This document shows, piece after piece, positions 6,024 through 6,669 of a stretch of DNA of 6,669 nt. Below the pieces are notes generated by a model. That model was not told the DNA's origin and did not search any database. It saw only the letters and a list, made by a program, of their open reading frames with translations. Made by a program: the position numbers and the translations under genes. Source of the stretch: Syntrophus sp. (in: bacteria) (GTDB lineage: Bacteria > Desulfobacterota > Syntrophia > Syntrophales > UBA8958). Positions within the stretch are counted from its first letter, which is position 1. Each line of letters opens with the position of its first letter. Where the stretch lies: positions 1 through 6,669 of the forward strand of contig DMAT01000388.1 in assembly GCA_003451635.1 (NCBI GenBank), read 5' to 3'.

Positions 6024-6031
6024 CTCCTTTA
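6024..6031 (-). promoter_or_regulatory. Stop codon/Shine-Dalgarno overlap between the LolA-like and barrel genes
   Basis: TAAAGGAG on the minus strand (6024-6031) combines the TAA of the LolA-like gene with the AGGAG that serves the barrel ATG at 6013. This suggests translational coupling of the two genes and settles the barrel start at MRMNPF rather than the methionine two codons later. Confidence 0.6.
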
Positions 6032-6669
6032 CTCCAGATGTTTGCCTGACAGAATAAACTGTTCCGTGAAGGTGGAATCGGCCATATTGACGTTTATTTT
6101 TCGGGACCTCGTCGTCGTCGCCGTTTTGTGGCTCTTTTCCATATTGTTCATGATCGTCTGCATGGGACGCATGACGGCGCCGCCTACGCTGGCATACTTG
6201 TAGTTGTGTTGGGTTTTCTGGTGCTTGTCACGCCGGTCATAGAAATCCGTCTTCAGTGTGATCAGGTTGACCTTTTCGATCCACATGATCCGCTTGGCGT
6301 AGCCGGTTTCCTGTTTTTTCTTGTCGTTAGCGGGAAGGGCCTCGATCACATAACAGTCATAAGCCTTTCCTTCATGACTGAACTGTTCCGAGCGGAGGAT
6401 GTTGTAATTGAAATTATCAAGGTCTTCCGGTTCCATGTCTTCATAGGTAAAGTCGGTGCCCATGAAGTAGTTTCTCTTTCCCGCCTTGGCAATTCGTTGC
6501 TCAGATTTCTTGGCCGGCAGGTATAGCCACTGGTCGTTGTCTCCGCCTTTTTTCTCCCAGGTCCGCAGGGCCGTCCCGCGGATGTCGCCGGGGCTCTGAA
6601 ACACCACGAGGTAGCGGTGCAGATCTTTGCCGACTTCCTTTGCATAGCGCACGACCTGGCGGTTTTCCT
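6029..6669 (-). CDS. Outer membrane lipoprotein-sorting protein, LolA-like family (N-terminus beyond right edge)
   Basis: The frame is open to the end of the window, giving 212 visible residues plus stop. The upstream residues read ENRQVVRYAKEVGKDL, so the GTG at 6652 is internal and the signal peptide lies outside. The sequence carries the signature order of the LolA_like (PF17131-type) periplasmic proteins: LVVFQSPGDIRGTALRTW, then DNDQWLYLPAKKSEQRI, then the hallmark NYFMGTDFTYEDM, then AYDCYVIEALP, and a C-terminal sheet with IMWIEKVNLITLKTDFYDRR. These proteins have the half-barrel fold of LolA/LolB, a hydrophobic cavity suited to lipid or acyl chains, and are often encoded beside RND/MMPL-type transporters. 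About 40-50 N-terminal residues are probably missing. The ligand is unknown. It is distinct from classical LolA in both motifs and context. Confidence 0.88.
   Translation of the reverse strand, partial: ENRQVVRYAKEVGKDLHRYLVVFQSPGDIRGTALRTWEKKGGDNDQWLYLPAKKSEQRIAKAGKRNYFMGTDFTYEDMEPEDLDNFNYNILRSEQFSHEGKAYDCYVIEALPANDKKKQETGYAKRIMWIEKVNLITLKTDFYDRRDKHQKTQHNYKYASVGGAVMRPMQTIMNNMEKSHKTATTTRSRKINVNMADSTFTEQFILSGKHLE

Overview
The window looks like chromosomal DNA from a Gram-negative bacterium, most likely of the former Deltaproteobacteria (a Syntrophus-like relative is my guess from gene content, not a proven placement). The evidence is a LolC/E-type lipoprotein-release permease directly behind lysS, a RodZ-like membrane HTH protein next to a small TatA, and an outer-membrane barrel paired with a LolA-like sorting protein. 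By eye, G+C is roughly half. The window is densely coded, with no gap between genes longer than about 160 bases, and I see no tRNA, rRNA, CRISPR array or insertion sequence.

Layout. Positions 1-280 (minus) hold the first 93 residues of a LolC/LolE permease. Positions 287-1807 (minus) hold lysS, whose last codons come from a C-rich palindromic repeat that also lies over the lolC ribosome-binding region. A divergent promoter region (about 1808-1965) separates lysS from ssb (1966-2385, plus). tatA (2411-2596, minus) converges on ssb. rodZ (2685-3608, minus) lies upstream of tatA and is divergent from an inositol-monophosphatase-family gene (3688-4503, plus). That gene converges on an outer-membrane beta-barrel gene (4520-6013, minus), preceded in the same operon by a LolA-like outer-membrane lipoprotein-sorting protein (6029-6669, minus) whose N-terminus lies outside the window.

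How the genes fit together. Most of the window is housekeeping: translation (LysS), DNA maintenance (SSB), protein export (TatA), cell shape (RodZ), sugar or inositol phosphate hydrolysis (SuhB-like) and envelope lipoprotein traffic (LolC/E). The LolA-like/barrel pair at the right end is the least characterised part. Such pairs usually accompany an RND/MMPL-type exporter, which would be expected just beyond the right edge.

Points most worth a second look are: a five-tract G-quadruplex motif inside the repeat at the lysS 3' end, with that repeat used as coding sequence for the LysS tail; a 78-bp tandem duplication inside rodZ that copies the start of its HTH domain into a degraded extra copy; and the LolA-like/barrel pair. 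I did not find a clearly new defence or mobile system.
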